Assembly (NCBI RefSeq): GCF_020731285.1
Contig: NZ_JAJFOW010000007.1
Coordinates: forward strand, 1-64,000
Origin: Cohnella baijiui
GTDB taxonomy: Bacteria; Bacillota; Bacilli; Paenibacillales; Paenibacillaceae
Reading direction: 5' to 3'
Length of the DNA stretch: 64,000 nt
Shown here: one piece after another, positions 5,391-14,684 of the stretch
Position numbering within the stretch: the first letter of the stretch is position 1
Layout: every line of letters begins with the position of its first letter
Made by a program: the position numbers and the translations under genes
The notes under the pieces: model-generated
What the model was told of the DNA's origin: nothing
The model's input: only the letters and a program-made list of their open reading frames with translations
Databases searched by the model: none

Positions 5391-8285
5391 GTGGCCTTAT
5401 TCGTCATGATCCTGCGCAAAATGGTGCAGAACAAATGGCTCGTCATCAGCCTCTTCCTCGGGATGCTCATCTCCGTGGCGCTGGTGAGCAGCATGCCGAT
5501 CTATTCGGAGGCGATCCTCTCCCGCATGCTCGTCAAGGAGCTGGAGACGATGCAAACGGAACGAAACGTCTATCCCGGCTCTTATTGGTCGAAGATCGCC
5601 TTCGACAACCAGACGACCGAACAGCGGCAGGCGATGCTTAAAGGACTCGACGATTTCATGCAAGGGCCGGCTGCATCGGGCTTCCATCTGCCCGTCCAGG
5701 CGGTCGTCCGGGAGCGGAGCACGCGCACCTTTACCGTGTTTCCCGAGAACGCCACCGACGAGGTCAAGAAAAACCAGAAGCGGACGGGCCGCTTCGCGAC
5801 GGTCTCCGGCCTGCAGGACCATATCAAGCTGGTCGACGGCCGCATGCCCGCCAAGGAACCGGTGGACGGCGTCTACGAGGTGCTCGTCACCGAGAGCGGG
5901 CTGAACAACTTCCGGACGGTCCTCGGCAACATCCTCGACGTGGAGGACTCGAAAATTCAAGGCAAGATCAAAGTCAAGCCGGTCGGCGTGTTCGATAAGG
6001 CGTCGGACAACGACCCTTATTTCCGCGATCCCAGCCTGGGCGGGTTCAACAGCTCGATGCTCGTCGACGAGGCGCTGTTCGACCGCCAGTTCGTCGCGGC
6101 CGGGATCGTCCCGGTGACGACCGCAGGCTGGTACTTGCTGTTCGACTATTCGAAGATGGAGCTCCGGCTCGTCGACGATTACCTTCAGACGAGCAAGACG
6201 ATCCAATCGGAAGTCAAGAAGCGCGTATCCGCGTTCCAGGTGGACTTCTCCGTCCCCGCGGAAAAGACAATTAATCAGTACTTGGACCGCGCCAAGCAGC
6301 TGCGCAAGCTGATGTGGTCGCTGAACGTGCCGGTGCTCATCATGCTCGGCTTCTATATGTTCATGGTCGCCAACCTGATCGCGAGCCGGCAGAAAAACGA
6401 GATCGCCGTCCTGCGCAGCCGCGGGGCCGCCCGCTGGCAGATCGTCGTCTCCTTCGCGGTGGAAGGGCTTCTGCTAAGCGGGATCGCACTGGCTGCCGGA
6501 CCGCCTCTCGGCATGCTGCTCACCGAGGTGCTCGGCGCGTCGAACGGCTTTCTGTCCTTCGTTCAGCGCTCCGCGCTTCCGGTGCGCCTCACGGGGGAGT
6601 CGTACCGGTACGGAGCGGCGGCAGCCGCGGTGGCTTTTGTCATGCTGCTCGTGCCGGTGGCGCTCGCGACGCGCGCCACGATCGTCGGACACAAGCAGCA
6701 GATGGCCCGTTTGACCCGGATGCCGCTCTGGCACAAGCTGTTCCTCGACGTTATTGCGCTCGCACTCGCGATATACGGGCTGTATTCGTTCGACGCGCGC
6801 ATGAAGGACCTGAAGAAGCTCGGCCTGTCGTCGGACGATTTGCGGATCGACCCGCTGCAGTTCGTCGTGCCCGCCCTCTTTATCGTCGGCGGAGGGCTGC
6901 TGCTTTTGCGGCTGTACCCGTACCTGCTGCGGCTCATCTACGCGATCGGCCGCAAATGGTGGAGCCCATCGATGTACGCCACGCTCATCCAGGTGGGGCG
7001 GTCGAACAGCCAGTACCAGTTTCTCATGGTGTTCCTCATCCTGACGATCGCGACCGGCGTCTTCAGCGCAAGCGCGGCACGGACGATCAACAACAACACG
7101 GAGGACCGGATCCGATACGGGAACGGCGCGGACTTCGTTCTAAAGACGGAATGGCCGAACGACAAGCCGATCGAAGCACCGGGCGGCATGGGGGGCATGG
7201 GAGGTCCTTCCCAAGCGAGCGCGCCGGTGCCGCAGACGATCCACTACCTGGAGCCGTCGTTCGAGCCGTACGAAAAGCTGCCGGGCGTCGAACAGGCGGC
7301 GAAAGTGTTCGTCAAGGACAAAGCGTCGTTCACGGCAGGTGAAGCCAGCGGCCTCGCGACGCTGGTCGGCATCGACACGGACGACTTCGGCAGGGCCGCC
7401 TGGTTCCGGGACGGACTGCTTCCGCACGGGCTGAACGACTACCTCAACCTGATCGCGGGCGATCCGAAGGCGGTGCTCGTCTCCAAATCGCTCGCGGACC
7501 AGAAGAAGGTGAAAGCCGGCGATACGATCTGGCTCGGATGGGAAGGCATCACCTCGCAGCCGTTCGTCATCTACGGCATCATCGAATACTTCCCGACGTT
7601 TAACCCGAATCCGCCGACCGGATCGGTCAGCGGGGGAGACGCCGAGTCCCAGTCGAACGCGCCGATGCTCGTCGTCGGACATTTGCCGCGCATCCAGTTC
7701 CAGCTCGGCCTCGAGCCGTACCAGGTATGGCTCAAGATGAAGCCGGGCTACGATCTGGCCGCCTTCTATCAGGCGATCCAGAAGAGCGATATCTCGCTGA
7801 TGAGCCTCAAAAACACGACGTCCGACTGGAACAAGGCGAAGAACGATCCATTCCTCCTCGCGCTGAACGGCATTCTGACCCTCGGCTTCATCCTGTCGAT
7901 CGTCGTCAGCTTCGTCGGCTTCCTGCTGTACTGGATCCTGTCGCTCCGCGGACGCACGCTGCAAAACGGCATCATGCGGGCCGTCGGCCTGTCCGTCCGC
8001 CACATGATCGGCATGCTCGTCATCGAGCAGCTGCTCACGTCGGGGGTCGCGGTCCTGATCGGCGTCATCGTTGGCAATCTGGCAAGCCGGCTTTACGTGC
8101 CGAATTTCCAGATCGCCTTCAATCCGAGCACGCTCGTGCCGCCGTTCCGGGTGCTGTTCGAGAACATGGACTTCGTCCGGCTGTACGCGACCGTCGGCGT
8201 CATGCTGCTCGCGGGCCTCGCCATCCTGGGCTACATGATCTCGCGCATCCGGATTCATCAAGCGCTGAAGCTGGGGGAGGACTGA
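5391..8285 (+). CDS. large FtsX/MacB-like ABC permease
   Basis: A 964-aa membrane protein starting at GTG 5391 behind GGGAGG. One N-terminal transmembrane segment (WLVISLFLGMLISVALVSS) precedes a large extracytoplasmic domain (about 40-300). The first FtsX-type membrane block follows at about 305-430 (VLIMLGFYMFMVANLIAS; NEIAVLRSRGAARWQI), then two more hydrophobic segments, a second extracytoplasmic domain (about 560-800) with a Gly/Met-rich stretch GGMGGMGG, and the C-terminal FtsX block (about 825-960; TLQNGIMRAVGLSVRHM). It is the membrane component for the ATPases on either side. Length is well above typical MacB (about 650 aa), fitting the two-FtsX-block subfamily. Substrate unknown. 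Confidence 0.85.
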   Translation: MALFVMILRKMVQNKWLVISLFLGMLISVALVSSMPIYSEAILSRMLVKELETMQTERNVYPGSYWSKIAFDNQTTEQRQAMLKGLDDFMQGPAASGFHLPVQAVVRERSTRTFTVFPENATDEVKKNQKRTGRFATVSGLQDHIKLVDGRMPAKEPVDGVYEVLVTESGLNNFRTVLGNILDVEDSKIQGKIKVKPVGVFDKASDNDPYFRDPSLGGFNSSMLVDEALFDRQFVAAGIVPVTTAGWYLLFDYSKMELRLVDDYLQTSKTIQSEVKKRVSAFQVDFSVPAEKTINQYLDRAKQLRKLMWSLNVPVLIMLGFYMFMVANLIASRQKNEIAVLRSRGAARWQIVVSFAVEGLLLSGIALAAGPPLGMLLTEVLGASNGFLSFVQRSALPVRLTGESYRYGAAAAAVAFVMLLVPVALATRATIVGHKQQMARLTRMPLWHKLFLDVIALALAIYGLYSFDARMKDLKKLGLSSDDLRIDPLQFVVPALFIVGGGLLLLRLYPYLLRLIYAIGRKWWSPSMYATLIQVGRSNSQYQFLMVFLILTIATGVFSASAARTINNNTEDRIRYGNGADFVLKTEWPNDKPIEAPGGMGGMGGPSQASAPVPQTIHYLEPSFEPYEKLPGVEQAAKVFVKDKASFTAGEASGLATLVGIDTDDFGRAAWFRDGLLPHGLNDYLNLIAGDPKAVLVSKSLADQKKVKAGDTIWLGWEGITSQPFVIYGIIEYFPTFNPNPPTGSVSGGDAESQSNAPMLVVGHLPRIQFQLGLEPYQVWLKMKPGYDLAAFYQAIQKSDISLMSLKNTTSDWNKAKNDPFLLALNGILTLGFILSIVVSFVGFLLYWILSLRGRTLQNGIMRAVGLSVRHMIGMLVIEQLLTSGVAVLIGVIVGNLASRLYVPNFQIAFNPSTLVPPFRVLFENMDFVRLYATVGVMLLAGLAILGYMISRIRIHQALKLGED

Positions 8286-8288
8286 CCG

Positions 8289-9173
8289 ATGATCCATTGC
8301 GACGGACTGGTCAAAATCTACAAGGCGGCGGACCTCGAGGTGTTCGCGCTGCAAGGGCTCGACCTGAACGTCGAGGACGGAGAGCTGATGGCGATCATCG
8401 GCAACAGCGGCAGCGGCAAATCGACGCTGCTCAACATGCTGGGCGGCCTCGACAAGCCCTCCGCAGGGACGCTCACCGTCGACGGCAAGGACATGCTGAA
8501 GATGACGGAGCGGGAGCTCGTACGCTACAAGCGGCAGAGCGTCGGCTTCGTCTGGCAGAACAACGCGCGCAACCTGATCCCGTACTTGACGGCGCTCGAA
8601 AACGTCGAGCTGCCGATCCTGCTGTCGGGCCGGCGCAAGCGGATGCGCGCGCTCGAGCTGCTGGAAGCGGTTGGGCTGATGCATCGGGCTCGCAACAAGC
8701 TCCACCAGCTGTCCGGCGGGGAGCAGCAGCGGGTCGCCATCGCGATCGCGCTCGCCAACCATCCGAAGCTGCTGCTCGCCGACGAGCCGACCGGATCGCT
8801 CGACTCCAAGATGGCCGACCAGATCCTCGATCTGTTCCGCGAGCTGAACCGCTCGCTCGGCATTACGATCGTCATCGTCACGCACGACCCGCATCTCGCT
8901 CGCAAGGTCGACCGGGTCGTCTCCATCCGCGACGGCAAAATCTCCTCCGAGATGCTGCGCAAAAAGTCGTACGCCGAAGAGCTGGAAGAGTTGGAGCGGG
9001 GGATCGCCCAGGAAGAGGAAACGCACGTGGAATATGCTATACTGGACAAAGCCGGACGCTTGCAGGTGCCCGCGGGCTATCTGGAGTCGATCGGCATTCA
9101 AAATACGAACAAAGTGAAAGTGGAGCTTGCGGAAGGGAAAATCGTGCTGACGGCCCCGGAGGAAGCTTCCTGA
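8289..9173 (+). CDS. ABC transporter ATP-binding protein with C-terminal AbrB-like domain
   Basis: Residues 1-225 form a MacB/LolD-type ATPase: Walker A GNSGSGKS (38-45), signature LSGGEQQR (141-148), Walker B LLLADEP. An acidic/helical linker (about 228-245, [17 protein letters not shown]) leads to residues 248-289 ([20 protein letters not shown]), which look like a SpoVT/AbrB or MazE-type swapped-hairpin strand pattern. That tail is not part of standard ABC ATPases. The gene follows the FtsX permease by 3 bases and is the second ATPase of the operon. Transport role is inferred; the tail may mediate dimerisation or, speculatively, DNA contact. Confidence 0.8.
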   Translation: MIHCDGLVKIYKAADLEVFALQGLDLNVEDGELMAIIGNSGSGKSTLLNMLGGLDKPSAGTLTVDGKDMLKMTERELVRYKRQSVGFVWQNNARNLIPYLTALENVELPILLSGRRKRMRALELLEAVGLMHRARNKLHQLSGGEQQRVAIAIALANHPKLLLADEPTGSLDSKMADQILDLFRELNRSLGITIVIVTHDPHLARKVDRVVSIRDGKISSEMLRKKSYAEELEELERGIAQEEETHVEYAILDKAGRLQVPAGYLESIGIQNTNKVKVELAEGKIVLTAPEEAS

Positions 9174-9195
9174 TCGATTGCGGGGGGATGGCAGG

Positions 9196-9720
9196 ATGGA
9201 TTTGCGGTATCCGATCGGCGCGTTTGCGCACGAAGGGGACATTACCCCGGCGCAGCGGTCGCTCTGGATTCAAGACATCGCGGAACTGCCCGCGCGGCTG
9301 AACGAGGCGGTGCGGGGACTGGGAGACGCTCAGCTGGATACGCCTTACCGCGAAGGCGGCTGGACGGCGCGGCAAGTCGTGCACCATGTCGGCGACAGCC
9401 ATATGAATAGCCTGATCCGCTTCAAGCTGGCGCTGACCGAAGACCTGCCGACGATTAAGCCGTACGAAGAGCAGCTGTGGGCGGAGCTGGCGGATACGCG
9501 GGCGCTGCCGATCGAGCCGTCGCTGACGCTCCTCGCCGCGCTGCATCTGCGCTGGGTCGCGCTGCTGGAATCGATGGGCGAGGCGGAATTCGCCCGTTCG
9601 TTTTACCACCCCGGCAGCGGCGAGACGATTCGCTTGGATCGCGCGCTAGGCACGTACGCTTGGCATGGCCGGCATCATACCGCGCATATTACGTCGCTGC
9701 GCGGCCGGATGGGCTGGTAA
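9196..9720 (+). CDS. bstA: DinB-like bacillithiol S-transferase (BstA/YfiT)
   Basis: Four-helix DinB/YfiT-fold protein of 174 aa. The family pattern for metal ligands is present: H in [13 protein letters not shown], and the late HGRHHTAH cluster. The segment [20 protein letters not shown] is highly typical of YfiT. Family members use a bound metal to transfer bacillithiol onto electrophiles, a cytoplasmic detoxification step. ATG 9196 is chosen because GGGGGGA lies at the right distance; a TTG at 9178 would add six residues that look non-native. Follows the export operon by 22 bases, so it may be its last gene, which would suit a toxic-compound-resistance role. Confidence 0.8.
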   Translation: MDLRYPIGAFAHEGDITPAQRSLWIQDIAELPARLNEAVRGLGDAQLDTPYREGGWTARQVVHHVGDSHMNSLIRFKLALTEDLPTIKPYEEQLWAELADTRALPIEPSLTLLAALHLRWVALLESMGEAEFARSFYHPGSGETIRLDRALGTYAWHGRHHTAHITSLRGRMGW

Positions 9721-9741
9721 AAGCCCACCCGATCGGCGGCA

Positions 9742-9788
9742 GCCGTCCCGAACCGTCAGGCTTTTTCTGACGGCGGGACGGCTTTTTC
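9742..9788 (+). terminator. terminator after bstA
   Basis: GCCGTCCCG pairs with CGGGACGGC around an inner CCGTCAG/CTGACGG hairpin and is followed by TTTTT. It ends the operon that begins with the LacI-type gene. Confidence 0.85.
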
Positions 9789-9839
9789 ATTTGGCGCCAC
9801 AGCGGTTAAAATGAAGGGAACGAACTCGTAGCCGCCTTT

Positions 9840-9869
9840 TTTACTTGGGAGGGGCGAATCGAGTACAAT
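9840..9869 (+). promoter_or_regulatory. promoter of the TerC-like gene
   Basis: TTTACT (9840-9845), 18-base spacer, TACAAT (9864-9869), 84 bases before the start codon. The leader between them can form GC-rich pairs but lacks recognisable yybP-ykoY riboswitch motifs. Confidence 0.45.
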
Positions 9870-9952
9870 GAAAGTCGGGCCGCTACGTTCCGGCGGCGTA
9901 CCTTGGGTCCGCCTCGAACGGGACGGGCCCGGCCACAGGAAGGGAGCCGCAT

Positions 9953-10645
9953 ATGGACGGCGAATGGATTTGGACCCTGTCCGACATCATCTTGATCAAT
10001 ATCATCCTTAGCGGGGACAACGCGGTCGTCATCGCGCTGGCCAGCCGCAACTTGCCCGCTGATCATCAGAAAAAAGCGATCTTCTGGGGCACGTTCGGTG
10101 CCGTTTCGCTGCGCGTCGCGCTGACGTTCGTCGCCGTATGGCTGCTGAAGATCCCGCTCGTGCAGGCAGCGGGAGGCCTGCTCCTGCTGTACATAGCCTG
10201 GAAGCTGCTGCACGACGACCACGGCGGAGAGAACGTCCGGGGCGGCTCGACGCTGGCCGGCGCGGTCCGGACGATCGTCGTCGCGGACGTCGTCATGAGC
10301 CTGGACAACGTCGTGGCGGTGGCGGGCGCGGCCCGGGGCAACCTGGCGATGATTCTCGTCGGTCTCGCCGTCAGCGTGCCCCTCATCATCTGGTGCAGCC
10401 AGTTCCTTACGCGGTTGATGACGCGTTTTCCGATCCTCGTTTGGATCGGGGCGGGGCTGCTCGGATACTCCGCCGGCGAGATGCTGACTGGAGATCGGTA
10501 TGCAGGCGAGCTGCTCGACGACGCGCTCGGAGACGTTTCCGAGGCGCTGCCGTTCGCGCTGGGCATCTTCTTCGTCGCGTATGGCGCGATAGCCGCGCTT
10601 TACGCCCGGCGCCACCTGCGCCGCAAACACAAATACTCACGCTGA
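9953..10645 (+). CDS. TerC/YjbE family integral membrane protein
   Basis: A 230-aa protein with about seven hydrophobic segments and the two TerC signature elements: ILSGDNAVVIALASRNLP (about 18-36) and VMSLDNVVAVAGAARG (about 115-130), each with a conserved acidic residue inside the membrane. The family includes YjbE/YkoY/TerC; some members are manganese exporters that metallate exoenzymes. GGAAGGGAG precedes the ATG. A basic tail (RRHLRRKHKYSR) ends the protein. It is 26 bases from the alarmone synthetase gene and may be cotranscribed. Substrate metal is inferred from family only. Confidence 0.85.
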   Translation: MDGEWIWTLSDIILINIILSGDNAVVIALASRNLPADHQKKAIFWGTFGAVSLRVALTFVAVWLLKIPLVQAAGGLLLLYIAWKLLHDDHGGENVRGGSTLAGAVRTIVVADVVMSLDNVVAVAGAARGNLAMILVGLAVSVPLIIWCSQFLTRLMTRFPILVWIGAGLLGYSAGEMLTGDRYAGELLDDALGDVSEALPFALGIFFVAYGAIAALYARRHLRRKHKYSR

Positions 10646-10671
10646 ACGCGTCATCGAAGGAGCGCATTACA

Positions 10672-11301
10672 TTGAGCATGCCAGACGATATGCGGGAATG
10701 GGGCAAGATGCTGCTCACCTACAAGTTCGCATTGGACGAAGTGAGCACGAAGCTGAACATTTTGAACGAGGAACTTCATTTTATCCAAAATTACAACCCG
10801 ATCGAACATATGAAGACGCGCATCAAATCCCCGGAGAGCATCCGGGACAAGCTGCTGCGCAAGGGAATGGACGTGACGATCGAAAACGCCCGGGCGCACA
10901 TTCGGGACATCGCGGGCATCCGGGTCATCTGCTCGTTTTCCACGGACATCTACCGGATGGTCGAGATGATCAGCAAGCAGCACGACGTCGAGGTACTCGA
11001 AATCAAGGACTACGTCGCTTCGCCGAAGCCGAACGGCTACCAAAGCTTGCATCTCAACGTCCGGATACCCGTCTTTCTGACCGACCATCTGGAGCACGTA
11101 CCCGTCGAAATTCAGATCCGGACGATCGCGATGGACTTCTGGGCGAGTCTGGAGCACAAAATCTACTACAAGTTCAACGAGCAGGTGCCGGGCGAGATCG
11201 GCAGCCAGCTGAAGGAAGCGGCGGATTTGATCTCCTCGCTGGACGAGCGTATGTTTTCGCTGAACGAGCAGGTGCAGAAATACCGGACCGACGAGGTCTA
11301 G
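10672..11301 (+). CDS. ywaC: small alarmone synthetase, YwaC/RelP type
   Basis: Makes (p)ppGpp from ATP and GDP/GTP; a single RelA/SpoT synthetase domain with no hydrolase or regulatory domains. Diagnostic blocks are NPIEHMKTRIKSPESI, HIRDIAGIRVICSF, KPNGYQSLHLNV and EIQIRTIAMDFWASLEHKIY. They match the YwaC (SasA/RelP) branch more closely than YjbM/RelQ. TTG 10672 is chosen because GGAG (10659-10662) lies 9 bases upstream; ATG 10678 would be too far. Length of 209 aa equals the family norm. Such enzymes are typically induced by cell-wall stress, but no matching promoter was identified here. Confidence 0.9.
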   Translation: MSMPDDMREWGKMLLTYKFALDEVSTKLNILNEELHFIQNYNPIEHMKTRIKSPESIRDKLLRKGMDVTIENARAHIRDIAGIRVICSFSTDIYRMVEMISKQHDVEVLEIKDYVASPKPNGYQSLHLNVRIPVFLTDHLEHVPVEIQIRTIAMDFWASLEHKIYYKFNEQVPGEIGSQLKEAADLISSLDERMFSLNEQVQKYRTDEV

Positions 11302-11331
11302 ATCACGATGGCTAGACGAGGGGAGTCGCCT

Positions 11332-11748
11332 ATGCAGAGCAGGTATTCGGTGGACGAAGTGTGCGAAAAGTTCGGCGTAACCGCCCGGACCCTCCACTAT
11401 TACGAGGAGATCGGGCTGCTTACGGACGTGCCGCGCACGGAAGGCGGTCACCGCTATTACGAAGGCCGTTCGCTCGCGCAGCTCGAGCAGGTCATCCGGA
11501 TGAAGGAGCTGCTTGGCATCTCCCTGCAGGAGATCCGCATCCTCATGGAGATGGAGGACAAGCTCGAAGAGCTGCGCGAAGCGTATCGCCGGGGCCGGGA
11601 GCCGGAGGAGAAGACCGCGTTTCTTGACGAAGCGGCCCCGTTGCTGGAGGCGCAGATCGAGCGGATGTCCGCGCGGATCGCCAAGCTCGCCGAGCTGAAG
11701 GAAGGGTTCGAGCACCGGCTCGCCTGCGTCAACGAGCTGCGCGGCTGA
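11332..11748 (+). CDS. MerR family transcriptional regulator
   Basis: N-terminal winged HTH (YSVDEVCEKFGVTARTLHYY, EIGLLTDVPRTEGGHRYY) followed by a helical dimerisation arm (about 75-139) rich in Glu/Arg. No cysteine cluster of metal-sensing MerR proteins is seen, so the effector is unknown; the compact 139-aa size resembles GlnR/SoxR-like sensors without a large ligand domain. ATG 11332 follows AGGGGAG; an upstream in-frame ATG at 11308 lacks a ribosome site. It begins 30 bases after ywaC. Confidence 0.8.
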   Translation: MQSRYSVDEVCEKFGVTARTLHYYEEIGLLTDVPRTEGGHRYYEGRSLAQLEQVIRMKELLGISLQEIRILMEMEDKLEELREAYRRGREPEEKTAFLDEAAPLLEAQIERMSARIAKLAELKEGFEHRLACVNELRG

Positions 11749-11818
11749 CGGGCGCGCCGCCGTTATTTTCTCATACGGAGCGGTAATATCCCATATGGCA
11801 ACCGGCCTTTCGGCCCGA

Positions 11819-11837
11819 TAAAATGAAAGCGTATGCG
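11819..11837 (+). promoter_or_regulatory. -10 box with near-cre site upstream of GH95 gene
   Basis: TAAAAT (11819-11824) overlaps TGAAAGCGTATGCG (11824-11837), which matches the cre pattern except for the last base. The layout is the same as at the LytTR gene: cre directly downstream of the -10. Weak -35 (TGGCAA at 11796). Confidence 0.35.
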
Positions 11838-11884
11838 TCCGAACGGGCTGCACCACGACAATCGGATAGAAATGGGGAGACCAT

Positions 11885-14302
11885 ATGGGTAGCGGAGGTT
11901 CCGCCAGGAGACTGTGGTACCGCCGGCCGGCGGCGGACTGGGAGAAGGAGTCGCTGCCGCTCGGGAACGGACGGCTGGGCGCGATGGTGTTCGGCGGCAT
12001 CGGGGAAGACCGGCTGTTGCTGAACGAGGATACGCTGTGGTCCGGCGAGCCGCGGCAGCTGAACGGGGACGCGGACGCGTTCGCCGCTTCGCTGGCCGAG
12101 GCCCGGCGGCTTGCGTTCGAAGGGCGGTACCGGCAGGCGCAGGACTTGGTCGAGCGCGATCTGCTCGGACCGTGGAACGAATCCTACATGCCGCTTGGCG
12201 CCTTGACGATGACCTGGCAGACGAACGGGGAGACGGAGGATTACGTCCGCGAGCTCGACCTCGATTCGGCGGTCGCGCGCGTGTCGTATCGCCAGGGCGG
12301 CGTCGATTACGTCAGGGAAGCGTTCATTTCGGCCCCGGATCAGGCGCTGATCGTCCGGCTGACCGCCGACCGCCCCGGCGCCCTGTCGCTCGGCATCGCC
12401 TTGGACAGCCTGCTGCGGCACGCGCCGGCGCCGTCCGACGAAGCCGCGCGCGTCTGGGGGATGGACGGGCGAAGTCCGATCCGCGTCAATCCGAATTACG
12501 TCGACGACGGCGATCCGGTCCTCTACGCGGAAGGTCGCGGGATGACGTTCGCCGTTCGCGTCGCCGTCGAGACACGCGGAGGCGCCGTCGCGATCGGGGA
12601 CGGGCGCTGCGACGTCCGCTCGGCGGACGAGATCGTGCTGAAGCTCGCGGCGGCGACCAGCTTCGCGGGATACGACCAAGATCCCGCTTCGTCCGGCCGG
12701 GATCCGGGGCGCATCTGCGCCGAACGTCTGGCCGGACTCGCCGGTCGCCCTTACGAGGAGCTCCTCGCGCGCCATGTCGCCGACTACCGGGCGCTGTTCG
12801 AGCGGGTCGAGCTGCGGCTCGGCGCGCCGGACATCGCAGCGGAGCAGGCGGCCGTGCCGACGGACGAGCGTCTGCGCCGGGTGAAGGAAGGGTCCGAAGA
12901 CCCCGCGCTGACGGCGCTGTATTTCGACTTCGGCCGATATCTGTTAATCGCGAGCTCCCGACCCGGCTCGCAGCCGGCCAATCTCCAGGGCATCTGGAGT
13001 CCGCTGCTGCGGCCGGCCTGGAGCAGCAACTGGACGGTCAACATCAACGCCGAAATGAACTATTGGCTCGCGGAATCTTGCGGCTTAAGCGAATGCCACG
13101 AGCCGCTGTTCGATCTGATCGACGACCTGCGCGAAGCCGGCGGCCGCGTGGCCGAGCGCCATTACGGGGCGCGCGGCTGGGCGGTCAACCACAACGTCGA
13201 CCTGTGGCGCAACGCGAACGCCGTCGGCGGCAACGCGCAGTGGGCGTATTGGCCGATGGCGTCGGCGTGGCTTTGCTGGCATCTTTGGAACCGTTACGAG
13301 CATACGCTGGACGAGACGTTTTTGCGCGAGCGCGCGTATCCCGCGATGAAGGAAGCCGCGTTGTTTTACCTGGACTGGCTGGTGCGGGGGCCGGAAGGAG
13401 TGTGGGTGACCTGTCCTTCGACCTCGCCGGAGAACGACTTCCTCACGCCGGACGGCGAAGCCGCCAGCGTCAGCTATGCGTCGACGATGGACCTGACGCT
13501 CATCCGCGAGCTGTTCGGCCACGTCGCGGAGGCGTCCGAGCTGCTCGGGACGGATGCTGCGCTTCGGGAGGAGCTGGAAGCGCGGCTTCGGGAGCTGCCT
13601 CCTTTCCGGACGGGACGCCACGGGCAGCTGCAGGAGTGGATCCACGACTTCGAGGAGGCGGATCCGGGACATCGCCACGTCTCCCATCTGTACGGCCTTT
13701 ACCCCGGCGATCAGTTCGTTACGGGCCGCGACGACGCGTTGGCGGAAGCGTGCAGGACATCGCTGCATCGTCGGCTCGCGAACGGCGGAGGCCATACGGG
13801 CTGGAGCTGCGCGTGGATCATCAATCTGTTCGCTCGGCTCGGCGACGGCGAAGCCGCCCACGACTACGTGTCGACGCTGCTTCGCAAGTCGACCTACGAC
13901 AACCTTTGGGACGCGCATCCGCCGTTCCAGATCGACGGCAACTTCGGCGGCACGGCGGGCATCGCGGAAATGCTGCTCCAGAGCCACGGCGGGGAGCTGC
14001 GACTATTGCCCGCGCTGCCGGCGGCGTGGCCGGAAGGAAGCGCCGCCGGCTTGCGCGCCCGAGGCGGCTGGCAGGTCGAACTCGCGTGGCGCGACGGAAC
14101 GCTGGCTTCCGCGGCGTTGACGTCGATCGCGGCGGAAGGGACGACCCGTCTCCGGGTCGCGTGGGCGGAGGCGTACGAGCTGCTCTGCGACGGGCGGCCG
14201 GCGGAAGGCGCGAGGATCGGCGAAGGCGTCGTCGAATGGCGGGCGGAGCCGTCGCGACGGTACGTCCTGCGACGGGTTTCGCCGGTCGGCGGCGAAGAAT
14301 AG
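11885..14302 (+). CDS. glycoside hydrolase family 95 alpha-L-fucosidase/galactosidase
   Basis: An 805-aa cytoplasmic GH95 enzyme (no signal peptide). It opens with the family N-terminal beta-domain ([28 protein letters not shown]) and continues into an (alpha/alpha)6 barrel. Family active-site segments are present: [12 protein letters not shown] with the catalytic Asn pair, [10 protein letters not shown] containing the general acid region, and [20 protein letters not shown] with the essential Asp region. GH95 members hydrolyse terminal alpha-1,2-fucosyl or related alpha-L-galactosyl residues by inversion. The gene stands alone, with a terminator after it and a near-cre promoter before it. Substrate (fucosylated plant glycans) is inferred. 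Confidence 0.9.
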   Translation: MGSGGSARRLWYRRPAADWEKESLPLGNGRLGAMVFGGIGEDRLLLNEDTLWSGEPRQLNGDADAFAASLAEARRLAFEGRYRQAQDLVERDLLGPWNESYMPLGALTMTWQTNGETEDYVRELDLDSAVARVSYRQGGVDYVREAFISAPDQALIVRLTADRPGALSLGIALDSLLRHAPAPSDEAARVWGMDGRSPIRVNPNYVDDGDPVLYAEGRGMTFAVRVAVETRGGAVAIGDGRCDVRSADEIVLKLAAATSFAGYDQDPASSGRDPGRICAERLAGLAGRPYEELLARHVADYRALFERVELRLGAPDIAAEQAAVPTDERLRRVKEGSEDPALTALYFDFGRYLLIASSRPGSQPANLQGIWSPLLRPAWSSNWTVNINAEMNYWLAESCGLSECHEPLFDLIDDLREAGGRVAERHYGARGWAVNHNVDLWRNANAVGGNAQWAYWPMASAWLCWHLWNRYEHTLDETFLRERAYPAMKEAALFYLDWLVRGPEGVWVTCPSTSPENDFLTPDGEAASVSYASTMDLTLIRELFGHVAEASELLGTDAALREELEARLRELPPFRTGRHGQLQEWIHDFEEADPGHRHVSHLYGLYPGDQFVTGRDDALAEACRTSLHRRLANGGGHTGWSCAWIINLFARLGDGEAAHDYVSTLLRKSTYDNLWDAHPPFQIDGNFGGTAGIAEMLLQSHGGELRLLPALPAAWPEGSAAGLRARGGWQVELAWRDGTLASAALTSIAAEGTTRLRVAWAEAYELLCDGRPAEGARIGEGVVEWRAEPSRRYVLRRVSPVGGEE

Positions 14303-14313
14303 ACTAGGGTCAT

Positions 14314-14349
14314 AAAGGCTGAGGCGTCGAGCGGCGCGCAGCCTTTTTT
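14314..14349 (+). terminator. terminator after GH95 gene
   Basis: AAGGCTG ... CAGCCTT with a GC-rich 17-base loop region and TTTTTT. Confidence 0.65.
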
Positions 14350-14444
14350 CGTTCGGAGGCCCCTCCTAGTCTGGAGAGTTCTCTTCAAGCGTGTTATGAT
14401 ATCGCAATGACTTGGCCGCTGGTCGCATACATAGGCAAAGAGAG

Positions 14445-14575
14445 AGTCCAGGACTCCTACATAGGCGCATCGTCCGCCGAATCGGCGAAAGAAGGAGTTC
14501 AGGACTCCTACGTGGGAGCAATGTTAGCCGATTCGGGGTAAGAGGTAGTCCAGGGCTCCTTCATGGGTGCATCGC
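14445..14575. repeat. 51-bp tandem repeat, three units
   Basis: Units start at 14445, 14496 and 14547 (exact 51-bp steps; the third is partial). Each starts with AGTCCAGGACTCCTACATGG-like sequence; AGTCC-A-GGACT is itself an 11-base palindrome, imperfect in the later units. The array lies between the convergent GH95 and adenosine deaminase genes, and no gene is seen in it. The period is a multiple of three, but no ribosome site or sustained frame supports a protein. Confidence 0.75.
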
Positions 14576-14614
14576 CTTCTTTTTGCGCACATGTGCAGGG
14601 TTTACGCAATCAAA

Positions 14615-14648
14615 ATGGCAAAAGGCCCATGCACATTCGCATGGGCCT
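14615..14648 (-). terminator. terminator of adenosine deaminase gene
   Basis: On the minus strand AGGCCCATGC-loop-GCATGGGCCT (10-bp perfect stem, 14648-14623) followed by TTTTGCCATTTTG. Confidence 0.8.
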
Positions 14649-14684
14649 ACTCGGATTCACGATTATCAGCTACATCGCATTGAA

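Noticed and set aside
7140..9242. 700-aa open frame on the minus strand
   Set aside because: It is a mirror of the FtsX permease and ATPase genes caused by GC-rich codon use; it has no domain features and overlaps well-supported genes.
9790..9952. yybP-ykoY manganese riboswitch before the TerC-like gene
   Set aside because: The conserved riboswitch core sequences could not be found in the leader, although the gene family often carries one.
11914..14307. 797-aa Arg-rich open frame overlapping the GH95 gene
   Set aside because: Same strand but shifted frame; composition is typical of a frame-shifted GC-rich gene and the GH95 reading has all active-site motifs.
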